Assembly: GCF_036492425.1 (NCBI RefSeq)
Contig: NZ_AP025292.1
Span: 744,001-808,000 of the forward strand
Direction of reading: 5' to 3'
DNA from: Persicobacter psychrovividus
GTDB lineage: Bacteria > Bacteroidota > Bacteroidia > Cytophagales > Cyclobacteriaceae
DNA length: 64,000 bases
Made by a program: the position numbers and the translations under genes
Shown here: positions 25,454-33,044 of the stretch, piece after piece
Layout of the letters: the number at the start of each line of letters is the position of its first letter
Position numbering within the stretch: position 1 is the stretch's first letter
Notes under the pieces: model-generated
Databases searched by the model: none
What the model was told of the DNA's origin: nothing
What the model saw: the letters and a program-made list of their open reading frames with translations, nothing else

Positions 25454-26689
25454 ATGAAAGAGTACGATATTTTAGAGCTCCCTAATGGGATTCGGGTGGT
25501 GCACAAAGAAGTGACCCACACCAAGGTGGTCCATTGCGGATTTGTTTTGGATACAGGCAGCAGAGATGAATTGGCCCATGAGTTGGGAATTGCCCACTTT
25601 TGGGAGCATATGGCCTTTAAAGGGACTAAAAATCGACGCGCATTTCACATTCTCAACAGGCTGGAAGCAGTAGGAGGAGAGTTGAACGCTTACACCACCA
25701 AAGAAAAAGTTTGCTTTTATGCCTCCGTACTGGATGAGCATTTTGGCAAAGCCTTTGAATTGCTGACCGATATTACCTTTAATTCTACATTCCCTGAAAA
25801 GGAAATCGTCAAGGAAAGGAATGTGATTCTGGAAGAAATGGCGATGTATCACGATACCACCGAAGATGCCATTCAGGATCATTTCGATGAACTCGTTTTC
25901 CCTGAACATCCCCTGGGCTATAATATCCTTGGAACGACAGACAGTATTGCACAATTTCAGCAAGATGATTTTCTGAAGTTTATCGACAGGACCATGGATC
26001 CTGAGCACCTGATTTTCTCCAGTATTGGGAATATTCCCGCAAAGAAAGTTTTTGATATGGCCAAGCGTTACCTCGGGGATTTACGCCCCAAAGGAACCAA
26101 GCTTGACCGACAGCCGCCTTCGCTATATGAACCCAAGCGACTGGTGGTAGAAAGAAGGGATATTACACAGGCACATAGCGTAATGGGAATGCCCGCCCCG
26201 CACTTTGATCACCCCAAAAGGCTCGCCTTTTTTATGTTGGTGAATTTGCTCGGTGGCCCAAGCCTGAACTCCCGATTGAATTTGAGCCTTCGGGAAAAAT
26301 ACGGCCTGGTATATTCTATTGAGGCAAGTTTTACGCCTTATACCGATGCTGGACAGTTGGGCTTCTTTTTTGCTACTGATCCTGCAAGCCTCAAAAGGGC
26401 GGAAGCACTGGTGATTAAAGAGCTCCGATTGCTGAAAAGTAAAAAGCTGGGGCCGCTGCAGTTGCGTCAGACCAAAGAGCAACTGGTGGGACAATTGGCC
26501 ATGGGCGAGGAAAATAATATGGGCTTGATGCTCAGTGTGGCAAAAGTGTTGCTCGATCAGAATAGAATTGAGCCTTTTGATCAGCTGATAAAAAGCATCA
26601 GGGCAGTAACGGCAGAAGAATTAATGGCGGTAGCCAATGAGTTCCTTGTAGAGGAGCAGTTCAGCTACCTGACCTACAAACCTGCATAG
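25454..26689 (+). CDS. M16 family zinc metallopeptidase (insulinase/processing-peptidase type)
   Basis: A 411-aa cytoplasmic M16B-type protease. The inverted zinc motif HxxEH is intact: His48, Glu51 and His52 in AHFWEHMAFKGT. The distal Glu ligand region is VKERNVILEEMAMYHD (about residues 120-135). The second, inactive half-domain has the usual SLREKYGLVYSIEA block. No signal peptide is seen. The substrate is unknown; family members degrade short peptides. A -7-like TATATTTG lies at 25435-25442, just before the ATG, without a clear -33 box. The O-methyltransferase gene begins 18 bases later, so the two are probably one operon. Confidence 0.92.
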   Translation: MKEYDILELPNGIRVVHKEVTHTKVVHCGFVLDTGSRDELAHELGIAHFWEHMAFKGTKNRRAFHILNRLEAVGGELNAYTTKEKVCFYASVLDEHFGKAFELLTDITFNSTFPEKEIVKERNVILEEMAMYHDTTEDAIQDHFDELVFPEHPLGYNILGTTDSIAQFQQDDFLKFIDRTMDPEHLIFSSIGNIPAKKVFDMAKRYLGDLRPKGTKLDRQPPSLYEPKRLVVERRDITQAHSVMGMPAPHFDHPKRLAFFMLVNLLGGPSLNSRLNLSLREKYGLVYSIEASFTPYTDAGQLGFFFATDPASLKRAEALVIKELRLLKSKKLGPLQLRQTKEQLVGQLAMGEENNMGLMLSVAKVLLDQNRIEPFDQLIKSIRAVTAEELMAVANEFLVEEQFSYLTYKPA

Positions 26690-26707
26690 AAATAACAGAT
26701 TGATTTT

Positions 26708-27352
26708 ATGGAGTTTTTAGATCCTGAATTACAGGCGTATTGCGATGCGCACACGAATGAAGAACCGCAAGTCCTTAAAGAACTTGATCGGGATACAAAT
26801 GTGAATGTACTGATGCCCCGAATGCTTTCAGGGCATTTTCAAGGGCGGTTTTTGAGTCTGTTTACCCAGATTTTAAATCCAAAACGCATATTAGAGATTG
26901 GCACCTTTACGGGCTATTCAGGGATTGCGATGGCCGAAGGGCTTCGTGAGGATGGCGAGTTGGTAACGGTGGACATCAATGAGGAGCTAAGTGATATGGT
27001 TCGTGAATATGCCGAGAAAGCGGGCGTGGCGGATCGCATCACGATACGCACTGGGCCCGCTCTGGAAGTTATTCCAACCTTGGATGGGACTTTTGATCTC
27101 ATTTTTATTGATGCTGACAAAAGTAACTATGGCAATTATTACGAAGCCGTGATTGAACGACTGAACCCTGGTGGGATTATTCTGGCAGACAATGTACTGT
27201 GGAGTGGCAAGGTGCTGGAGAAAAATCGTAAAAAGCTCGATAAAGATACCGCAGCGGTGCTCGAATTCAACCGAAAAGTTCAGGAAGACCCGCGGGTAGA
27301 TAATATTTTATTACCCCTTCGGGATGGCCTGATGATGGCCCGAAAAAAATAA
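26708..27352 (+). CDS. Class I SAM-dependent O-methyltransferase (caffeoyl-CoA/catechol type)
   Basis: A 214-aa cytoplasmic methyltransferase of the AdoMet-MT 3 family. The SAM-binding motif is LEIGTFTGYSGIAMAEGL. The metal-binding region IDADKSNYGNYYEAVI and ADNVLWSGKVLE are characteristic of divalent-cation-dependent catechol and caffeoyl-CoA O-methyltransferases. The bacterial substrate is unknown. It lies 18 bases after the M16 peptidase gene and is closed by a terminator. Confidence 0.9.
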   Translation: MEFLDPELQAYCDAHTNEEPQVLKELDRDTNVNVLMPRMLSGHFQGRFLSLFTQILNPKRILEIGTFTGYSGIAMAEGLREDGELVTVDINEELSDMVREYAEKAGVADRITIRTGPALEVIPTLDGTFDLIFIDADKSNYGNYYEAVIERLNPGGIILADNVLWSGKVLEKNRKKLDKDTAAVLEFNRKVQEDPRVDNILLPLRDGLMMARKK

Positions 27353-27358
27353 ATTTCC

Positions 27359-27396
27359 AAAGACTATTTTTCTTACAAAATAGTCTTTCTTTTTTT
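27359..27396 (+). terminator. Intrinsic terminator after the O-methyltransferase
   Basis: AAAGACTATTTT pairs with AAAATAGTCTTT around a 6-base loop, then a T run. Confidence 0.88.
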
Positions 27397-27516
27397 GTAC
27401 TGAAATCGTTTGCTGCAATTACTGATTTGCAGCTATTTTAATATCTTTTTGGGAGTGAACCACAAAGGCATGGGCCTGTTGTTGGTTGCTCATACCCTAA
27501 GTTGAATTTTGAGTTT

Positions 27517-29325
27517 ATGGCAAGGAAATACCCATTTTTCATTTTTGTTCTGTTATTCTGTATGCTGGGAGCTTTGGCTCAGGCAAAAGAGGTGCATATT
27601 CCGTCGGTCATGTATTTTGCGGGTATCAAGCTTGAACTTAGCCCTGCATTGCGTGCTGAACTGAAGCAGGAGGTGGAAAAGCTGCACACTGGTGGAATTT
27701 ATTTCGACCAAAAGCTTAATCGGGTATATACTTATATGCCCATTATTGAGCAGGTAATGAAGGAGCAGGGCTTGCCAGATGATTTTAAATATCTACCCAT
27801 TCAGGAAAGTTCCCTGCTCGGGCATGTGGTGTCTTCTTCCAACGCGGTGGGCTTTTGGCAATTTAAAAAAGCAACAGGCGTGGAGGTAGGTTTGCGCATC
27901 GATCACAATATTGATGAGCGCATGAGCATCATCGCCTCTACCCGTGGGGCGGCGAATTACCTGAAAAAAAATAACCGCTACCTGGACAACTGGGTGAATG
28001 CACTGCTCTCTTACTATGCAGGTTTGGGAGGCGCTCAGCGGTATATCCATAAGCGGGACAAAGGAGCGACAGTAATGAAGGTGACGCCTAAGTTACATTG
28101 GTATGTTAAGAAAACCCTGGCACACAAGCTGGCTTTTGAGCCATTTTTAGAAGCCATGCCTCCTCAGAAATATTATTTGCAACGCTACAAGCAGGGGCAA
28201 GGCAAAACCATGAAACAGGTGGCGCACAACCTTGGTGTGGATGAAGAAACGTTGCAGTCTTATAACTTGTGGCTGAAGCGTGGCCGCGTACCAACCCAAG
28301 GGGTTTATGAGTTTGTTTACCCCGTTGAAGGTCCTTCACGTCAGATGGATTATATGGCCAAGAAAACCCATGAGAATGGAGAGAATACGCCACCACAAAT
28401 TAAAAGCTATCCGAGATGGCGGGGGATTGCCTCGAGGATTAAACGGATTAATGGCATTCGTGGGGTGGTAGCGCAATCAGGAGATGATATCACGGCGCTG
28501 GCTACGCTGGGGAAAATATCAGAAATCAAGTTCATTACTTACAATGATATTCCTGCCCACAGAACCATCAATAAAGGAGAAATATTCTACTTTAAGCGCA
28601 AGCACCGCCGAGCAGACAAAGGCGTGGAGTTTCATACCGCTCAGTATGGCGAAACGATGTGGGATATTGCGCAGCATTATGGTATCCGATTGAAATCGTT
28701 GCTGAAGTTGAACAGAATGCGTGATTTCGATCAGCTGAAAGCAGGGCGTGTGATTCACCTTCGGAAGAAAAGAAAATCCAGAGAGGCCATCATTTATCAT
28801 CAGGTAGAAAAAAATCAGCCTGTGGTAACCGAGAAGAAGCAACAGGCAGCGCCTAAACCAAAGCAAAAGAAAACGACTTATCGGGAAACCAAAAAAGAAG
28901 TCGCTGTAAAGAAAAAGCAAAAGGCAACCCCAGTGGAACCTGCTCCTGCACCAGTTATTGATCGGTCCGTAACCACAGATTATTATACCGTGCAGAAAGG
29001 GGATACTTTCTATGCCATCTCCCGTGAGTTTGATATTCCTGTCCCTGAATTGTTGGCGCTTAATCAGCTGAGCTCAGGCGCTGTATTATCGATTGGGCAG
29101 CGACTGAAAGTTACTAAAACCAAGCAGGAGGTTGCCCCCAAAGCTGCCCCTGAAAAATCGGCCCAGCCACAGCAGAAAGTGCACATTGTTGAAAAAGGAG
29201 AAACCCTCTATAAAATTGCGAGAATGAACAATGTAAGTGTTCAGGATATACTGAAATGGAATAACAAGCCTACTGCGGAACTTGAGATTGGAGAGCGTAT
29301 CGTGCTATTTTTACTACACGATTAG
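27517..29325 (+). CDS. LysM-containing membrane-bound lytic murein transglycosylase (MltD-like)
   Basis: Exported 602-aa enzyme that cleaves peptidoglycan glycan strands with 1,6-anhydro ends. From ATG 27517 a signal peptide ends near residue 23 (ALAQA). The SLT domain (about 75-190) has catalytic Glu97 in YLPIQESSL, followed by SNAVGFWQFKKATG, typical of family 1D (MltD). The rest carries at least three LysM domains: about 365-410 with ETMWDIAQHYG, about 485-530 with DTFYAISREFD, and about 555-600 with ETLYKIARMNN. They are joined by Lys/Gln/Pro-rich linkers. TTG 27502 is less likely as the start because ATG 27517 opens the signal peptide. No lipobox is visible, unlike E. coli MltD. Confidence 0.9.
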   Translation: MARKYPFFIFVLLFCMLGALAQAKEVHIPSVMYFAGIKLELSPALRAELKQEVEKLHTGGIYFDQKLNRVYTYMPIIEQVMKEQGLPDDFKYLPIQESSLLGHVVSSSNAVGFWQFKKATGVEVGLRIDHNIDERMSIIASTRGAANYLKKNNRYLDNWVNALLSYYAGLGGAQRYIHKRDKGATVMKVTPKLHWYVKKTLAHKLAFEPFLEAMPPQKYYLQRYKQGQGKTMKQVAHNLGVDEETLQSYNLWLKRGRVPTQGVYEFVYPVEGPSRQMDYMAKKTHENGENTPPQIKSYPRWRGIASRIKRINGIRGVVAQSGDDITALATLGKISEIKFITYNDIPAHRTINKGEIFYFKRKHRRADKGVEFHTAQYGETMWDIAQHYGIRLKSLLKLNRMRDFDQLKAGRVIHLRKKRKSREAIIYHQVEKNQPVVTEKKQQAAPKPKQKKTTYRETKKEVAVKKKQKATPVEPAPAPVIDRSVTTDYYTVQKGDTFYAISREFDIPVPELLALNQLSSGAVLSIGQRLKVTKTKQEVAPKAAPEKSAQPQQKVHIVEKGETLYKIARMNNVSVQDILKWNNKPTAELEIGERIVLFLLHD

Positions 29326-29472
29326 CAGGTTTATCTATTGTAGTTTTTGGAGTAAAAATTGTGCTTACTTCCGCTAATTGCTTATCTTTAACAAAACAGT
29401 GTACAGTGGTAAGACTTTGAGCTGAACCAAACTATTGGCTCACTTAAATTATATAAATAACAGGAAGATAGT

Positions 29473-29877
29473 ATGCCTGATCAAAAAGTAGAACGCGTCT
29501 TATTGGTGGACGATAACGACACCGATAATTTTATCAGTAAACGAATTATTGAAATAGCAGGCTTTGCAGAAAATATAGAAGTAGAAAACTCTGGGAAAGC
29601 CGCCCTTGATCGGTTACATGAAGAGGCCAACACGCCAGACTTGTTGCCGAACATCATTTTTTTGGATATCAACATGCCCATCGTCGACGGCTTTGTATTT
29701 TTATATGAGTTTGAAAAGTACCCCGATGTGGTGAAAGAAAAATGTAAAATTGTGATTCTCTCAAGCTCGGACAATGAACGGGATATTGACCAGATCATGA
29801 GTAATGATAAAGTAATTACCTTCATAACAAAACCCCTGACGAGTCAGTCCCTTGAAAAGGTAAAAGAATTTTTGTGA
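29473..29877 (+). CDS. Single-domain (CheY-like) response regulator
   Basis: A 134-aa receiver domain without output domain. The acidic pair Asp13-Asp14 (LVDDNDTDN), phospho-acceptor Asp65 (FLDINMPIVDG), the switch Ser near residue 97 (ILSSSD) and Lys120 (FITKPL) are all present. The DDNDTDNFI start and FLDINMP are typical of stand-alone Bacteroidota receivers. Its kinase is not identifiable; the hybrid kinase at 22 kb lies in another unit. A possible promoter (TTG at 29359, 21 bases, TATCTTTA at 29383-29390) lies upstream, with one mismatch in the -7 box. Confidence 0.9.
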   Translation: MPDQKVERVLLVDDNDTDNFISKRIIEIAGFAENIEVENSGKAALDRLHEEANTPDLLPNIIFLDINMPIVDGFVFLYEFEKYPDVVKEKCKIVILSSSDNERDIDQIMSNDKVITFITKPLTSQSLEKVKEFL

Positions 29878-29885
29878 TTTTGATG

Positions 29886-29914
29886 AAAAGCTTGGTGAAT
29901 GCCAAGCTTTTTTT
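29886..29914 (+). terminator. Intrinsic terminator after the response regulator
   Basis: AAAAGCTTGG and CCAAGCTTTT form a 10-base stem with a T run, 8 bases after the stop codon. Confidence 0.85.
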
Positions 29915-29951
29915 GATTTTTGCGTTTCAATCAAAATTCAATATTTTTCAA

Positions 29952-31154
29952 ATGAGATTGATCCTCCTTTTTTTACTTTTCCTTCTCCCCCTTTGTACGA
30001 TTGCACAGAGTAATGATACTGATGCAGAGCAAATCGAGATTCTGAACTTTGGGCACAAGTATAAAGCCCGCATGGATTCGCTCAAGCAAATATCGGAGCA
30101 GTTAAAGTATGATTCCCTGTATTACCTTCAGGAGCCTGAGTATGTCGTGATCGCACCGACACGTATGCGGGACTCTTTGAAAATTTCCAATGTCGATACC
30201 CTGAAATTCTTCTTCCCTCCTAAAGTATTATTGGTCGATGTGAATCATTATAACGATTCCATTTCGGTCTATCAGGCTTCCCTGGATACCATGGAGCTGC
30301 GATTGAACCCCAAGTTTATGGTCGTCCCTTCTACCGCGCAGGTTGAAGAAGACAACAAACCACAATATTGGACTTACGGTGGTGGGCTGCGTGTTCACAT
30401 TGCGCAGGTGTCACTCTCCAACTGGAACCCTGGGGGGGAAAGCTCCTTGAACGCCTCTACAGAGTTTCGTGTTTTTGCCAATAAAAAGCGCGACAATATG
30501 GAGCTTGAAAATAGGATGGAGTTACGCTACGGTGTTATTCGGAATGGGGAGAAGCTTGATAAAAACAGTGACCAGATATGGTTTGTCTCTCGGCAGTCGA
30601 GGCAGGTAACAAAATCCTGGCAGCTTTCCGCCCTCGAGGATTTTCGTACCCAGTTTCAGCCAGGTTTCAACTCTGACAGAAAGTATATTTCCAACTTCAT
30701 GGCGCCAGGTAACTTGCAGCTCTCGCTGGGTTTCTCCTATAACCGTATTAAGAATTTGAACGTTCTGGTGTCGCCAATTAAGGGTAAGGTAACCTTCCTG
30801 CTCGATCAGGAATTGTCAGACGAAGGCGCTTTTGGTGTGGAAGCAGGCAAGCGGATGCGGAGCCAGCTTGGTTCGGGTCTGTCCGTCGATTTTAAGGAAA
30901 CGGAGATTTTCCCAAATATCTACTATACTTCCAACCTTGAACTTTTCTCGCCTTTTCAGACTTTCACAAGGGTGGTAACCAACTGGACCAACAACTTGCG
31001 CTTTCAGGTGAATCGGTATATTTCCACTTCCATTCATTCGCAGATCGTCTATGACCATGATATTGACATCACCCGTGATGATGGCTCCAAAGGGCCAGCC
31101 CTGCAAATGCGAAATGAGATCAGTTTGGTGTTTGTCCTCGATTACTCGAAATAG
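29952..31154 (+). CDS. DUF3078 outer-membrane beta-barrel protein
   Basis: A 400-aa exported protein. From ATG 29952 a strong signal peptide ends at about residue 19 (LCTIAQ). The DUF3078 domain is recognised by WTYGGGLRVHIAQVSLSNWN-PGGESS and by the following alternating-strand pattern with many aromatic residues, consistent with an outer-membrane barrel. The sequence ends in strands near EISLVFVLDYSK. The N-terminal third (to about residue 130) is an uncharacterised, mostly helical region. The frame upstream to 29874 runs through the terminator of the previous gene and is not a credible start. Function is unknown. Confidence 0.82.
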   Translation: MRLILLFLLFLLPLCTIAQSNDTDAEQIEILNFGHKYKARMDSLKQISEQLKYDSLYYLQEPEYVVIAPTRMRDSLKISNVDTLKFFFPPKVLLVDVNHYNDSISVYQASLDTMELRLNPKFMVVPSTAQVEEDNKPQYWTYGGGLRVHIAQVSLSNWNPGGESSLNASTEFRVFANKKRDNMELENRMELRYGVIRNGEKLDKNSDQIWFVSRQSRQVTKSWQLSALEDFRTQFQPGFNSDRKYISNFMAPGNLQLSLGFSYNRIKNLNVLVSPIKGKVTFLLDQELSDEGAFGVEAGKRMRSQLGSGLSVDFKETEIFPNIYYTSNLELFSPFQTFTRVVTNWTNNLRFQVNRYISTSIHSQIVYDHDIDITRDDGSKGPALQMRNEISLVFVLDYSK

Positions 31155-31181
31155 CTAAAAATATGGCGTTTGAATACGCGC

Positions 31182-31217
31182 AAAAAAAAGCTGCCAACGT
31201 AAAAATTGGCAGCTTTT
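31182..31217. terminator. Bidirectional terminator between DUF3078 gene and purA
   Basis: AAAGCTGCCAA and TTGGCAGCTTTT form an 11-base stem. The long A run on the plus strand gives a T run for the minus-strand purA transcript. Confidence 0.85.
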
Positions 31218-31237
31218 GTATTTTATATCGACATCAA

Positions 31238-32524
31238 TTATTTGATGATGATTTCTTCTCTGATGAATGTTTCCGTACGGTCAGGACCAACAGAAACGAT
31301 GTTGATTTTTACGCCAGTGAAATCCTCAATGTACTTCACGTAGTCTTTCAATTCCTGAGGAAGTGCCTCGTAAGAATCAAAGCCCTGAAGGGAAGTGTTC
31401 CATCCTTTCAGTGTTTCGTAGATTGGCTCAACGGTTTCGTTATCGATGTCAAATGGCATCTCTTCCGTTAGGGTACCATCCTCTAATTTATAGGCAGTAC
31501 AAACCTTGATCTCCTCGAAGCCGTCCAATACGTCGGCCTTCATCATGAACATCTCAGTAACCCCGTTAATCATCGCCGCATATTTCAGAGCAGGCAAGTC
31601 AATCCATCCACAACGACGCTCACGCCCTGTAGTTGCACCAAACTCGTTTCCTACTGTCTGAAGCTCTTTTCCAGTCTCATCAAATAGCTCAGTTGGGAAT
31701 GGACCTGAACCTACGCGTGTACAGTATGCTTTGAAGATACCATAAACACGGCCGATTTTACCTGGAGCAACGCCCATTCCTGAACAAGCACCTGCTGAAG
31801 TGGTGTTTGAACTGGTAACGTATGGGTAGCTTCCAAAATCGATATCCAAAAGAGAACCCTGCGCTCCTTCTGCCAATACCGACTGACCTTTGTTTAAGCG
31901 ATCATTGATGAAGTAAGCACCATCCACCATTTTAAAGCCTTTGATGTACTCCACTGCTTCAAAGAAAGTCTTGTTCACCTGCTCCAGATCGTACTCAAAG
32001 TTGTAAGAATCCAAAATGCGGCAATGTTGTGCAACAAGGTTGTCGTAACGCTCTTTGAAGTTAGGGGCCAAAAGATCACCCGCACGCAAACCAACACGCG
32101 CGACTTTATCCTGGTAAGTAGGACCGATTCCTTTCAATGTAGAACCGATTTTTTTATCACCCTTAGATTGCTCGTAAGCAGCATCCAACAGGCGGTGGGT
32201 TGGTAAGATCAATTGCGCTTTCTTGGAAAGCACCAAGCGTTCTTTCACATCAAAATTGAAAGAAGCCATTTTTTTGATCTCATCTTTAAAGATTACAATA
32301 TCAAGAACAACTCCATTCCCAACGATGTTCAAGATGTTTTCACGGAAAATTCCCGAAGGAATTTGGTGAAGGACATGTTTGATGCCGTCGAACTCCAAGG
32401 TGTGGCCAGCGTTTGGACCACCCTGAAAACGCGCAACTGTATCATACTTAGGAGCAAGGTAATCTACGATTTTACCTTTTCCTTCATCTCCCCATTGTAA
32501 CCCTAAAAGGATATCTACCTTCAT
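31238..32524 (-). CDS. purA: Adenylosuccinate synthetase
   Basis: Joins IMP and aspartate with GTP hydrolysis to form adenylosuccinate, the first committed step to AMP. The 428-aa sequence is complete: the P-loop QWGDEGKGKIVDYL at the N terminus, the NAGHT motif (GGPNAGHTLEF), GPTYQDKVARVGLR and the late TTGRERRCGWID block. It begins 2 bases after the STAS gene stop, so the two are almost certainly co-transcribed and perhaps translationally coupled. rel lies further upstream on the same strand, behind a terminator. PurB at 18.5 kb performs the next step. Confidence 0.97.
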   Translation of the reverse strand: MKVDILLGLQWGDEGKGKIVDYLAPKYDTVARFQGGPNAGHTLEFDGIKHVLHQIPSGIFRENILNIVGNGVVLDIVIFKDEIKKMASFNFDVKERLVLSKKAQLILPTHRLLDAAYEQSKGDKKIGSTLKGIGPTYQDKVARVGLRAGDLLAPNFKERYDNLVAQHCRILDSYNFEYDLEQVNKTFFEAVEYIKGFKMVDGAYFINDRLNKGQSVLAEGAQGSLLDIDFGSYPYVTSSNTTSAGACSGMGVAPGKIGRVYGIFKAYCTRVGSGPFPTELFDETGKELQTVGNEFGATTGRERRCGWIDLPALKYAAMINGVTEMFMMKADVLDGFEEIKVCTAYKLEDGTLTEEMPFDIDNETVEPIYETLKGWNTSLQGFDSYEALPQELKDYVKYIEDFTGVKINIVSVGPDRTETFIREEIIIK

Positions 32525-32526
32525 TT

Positions 32527-32871
32527 TTATTTATTTTTCAGTTCCATTATCGCTTCTTCTTCGGTATCTACAATCGTAAAAATCGAATTCAGTTTAGTGA
32601 TAATTAACAATTTTTTTACACTCTCAGATGGCTTGATTAAAACAAGCTCACCACCAGCATTACGAAACTTCGTCAGCGAGGTAATTAACACGCCAATACC
32701 GCTACTGTTCATGTAGCGTAAATTCGAAATATCCATCGCTGAATTAGTAATTCCGCTTGAAATGTGGTCATTGATGTGCTCAATCAGGTCTAAACCTGCC
32801 TCTTGACCAATCAGATCTCCATCAACCTGAATTGTCAAAATACCATCTTTTACTTTAGAATTAAACTTCAT
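32527..32871 (-). CDS. STAS domain protein (anti-sigma factor antagonist type)
   Basis: A 114-aa stand-alone STAS domain of the SpoIIAA/RsbV class. The phosphorylatable loop is present as RYMNSSGIGVL, where Ser56 aligns with Ser58 of SpoIIAA. In known systems an RsbW/SpoIIAB kinase phosphorylates this Ser and a PP2C phosphatase reverses it; neither is encoded in the window. In Bacteroidota such proteins are found widely, and their sigma or other partners are mostly undefined. It is joined to purA with only 2 bases between them, an arrangement that invites a link to nucleotide state, but nothing in the sequence proves one. Confidence 0.87.
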   Translation of the reverse strand: MKFNSKVKDGILTIQVDGDLIGQEAGLDLIEHINDHISSGITNSAMDISNLRYMNSSGIGVLITSLTKFRNAGGELVLIKPSESVKKLLIITKLNSIFTIVDTEEEAIMELKNK

Positions 32872-32920
32872 AAACGGTCAGGGTTTTGCTTCTTACAGGA
32901 AGCGGGTTATTAATTGGACA

Positions 32921-32947
32921 AAAAAATGAGGGCAATACTTGCCCTCC
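32921..32947 (-). terminator. Intrinsic terminator downstream of rel
   Basis: On the minus strand GAGGGCAA, a 3-base loop and TTGCCCTC, then a run of seven T. It separates rel from STAS-purA. A TATATTTG sequence at 32957-32950 on the same strand could start the STAS transcript inside this hairpin, but no -33 box is visible. Confidence 0.8.
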
Positions 32948-33044
32948 TGCAAATATAGTCAGCTTTACGTACTTAGGAAAATATATTCTCAGTATTTGCT
33001 TGTTTTAGAGGAATATCACCAAGTACACATCGTATGTTACATCC

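Noticed and set aside
25472-26008. 178-codon minus-strand frame opposite the M16 peptidase
   Set aside because: Antisense to a gene with an intact HxxEH motif; no independent support.
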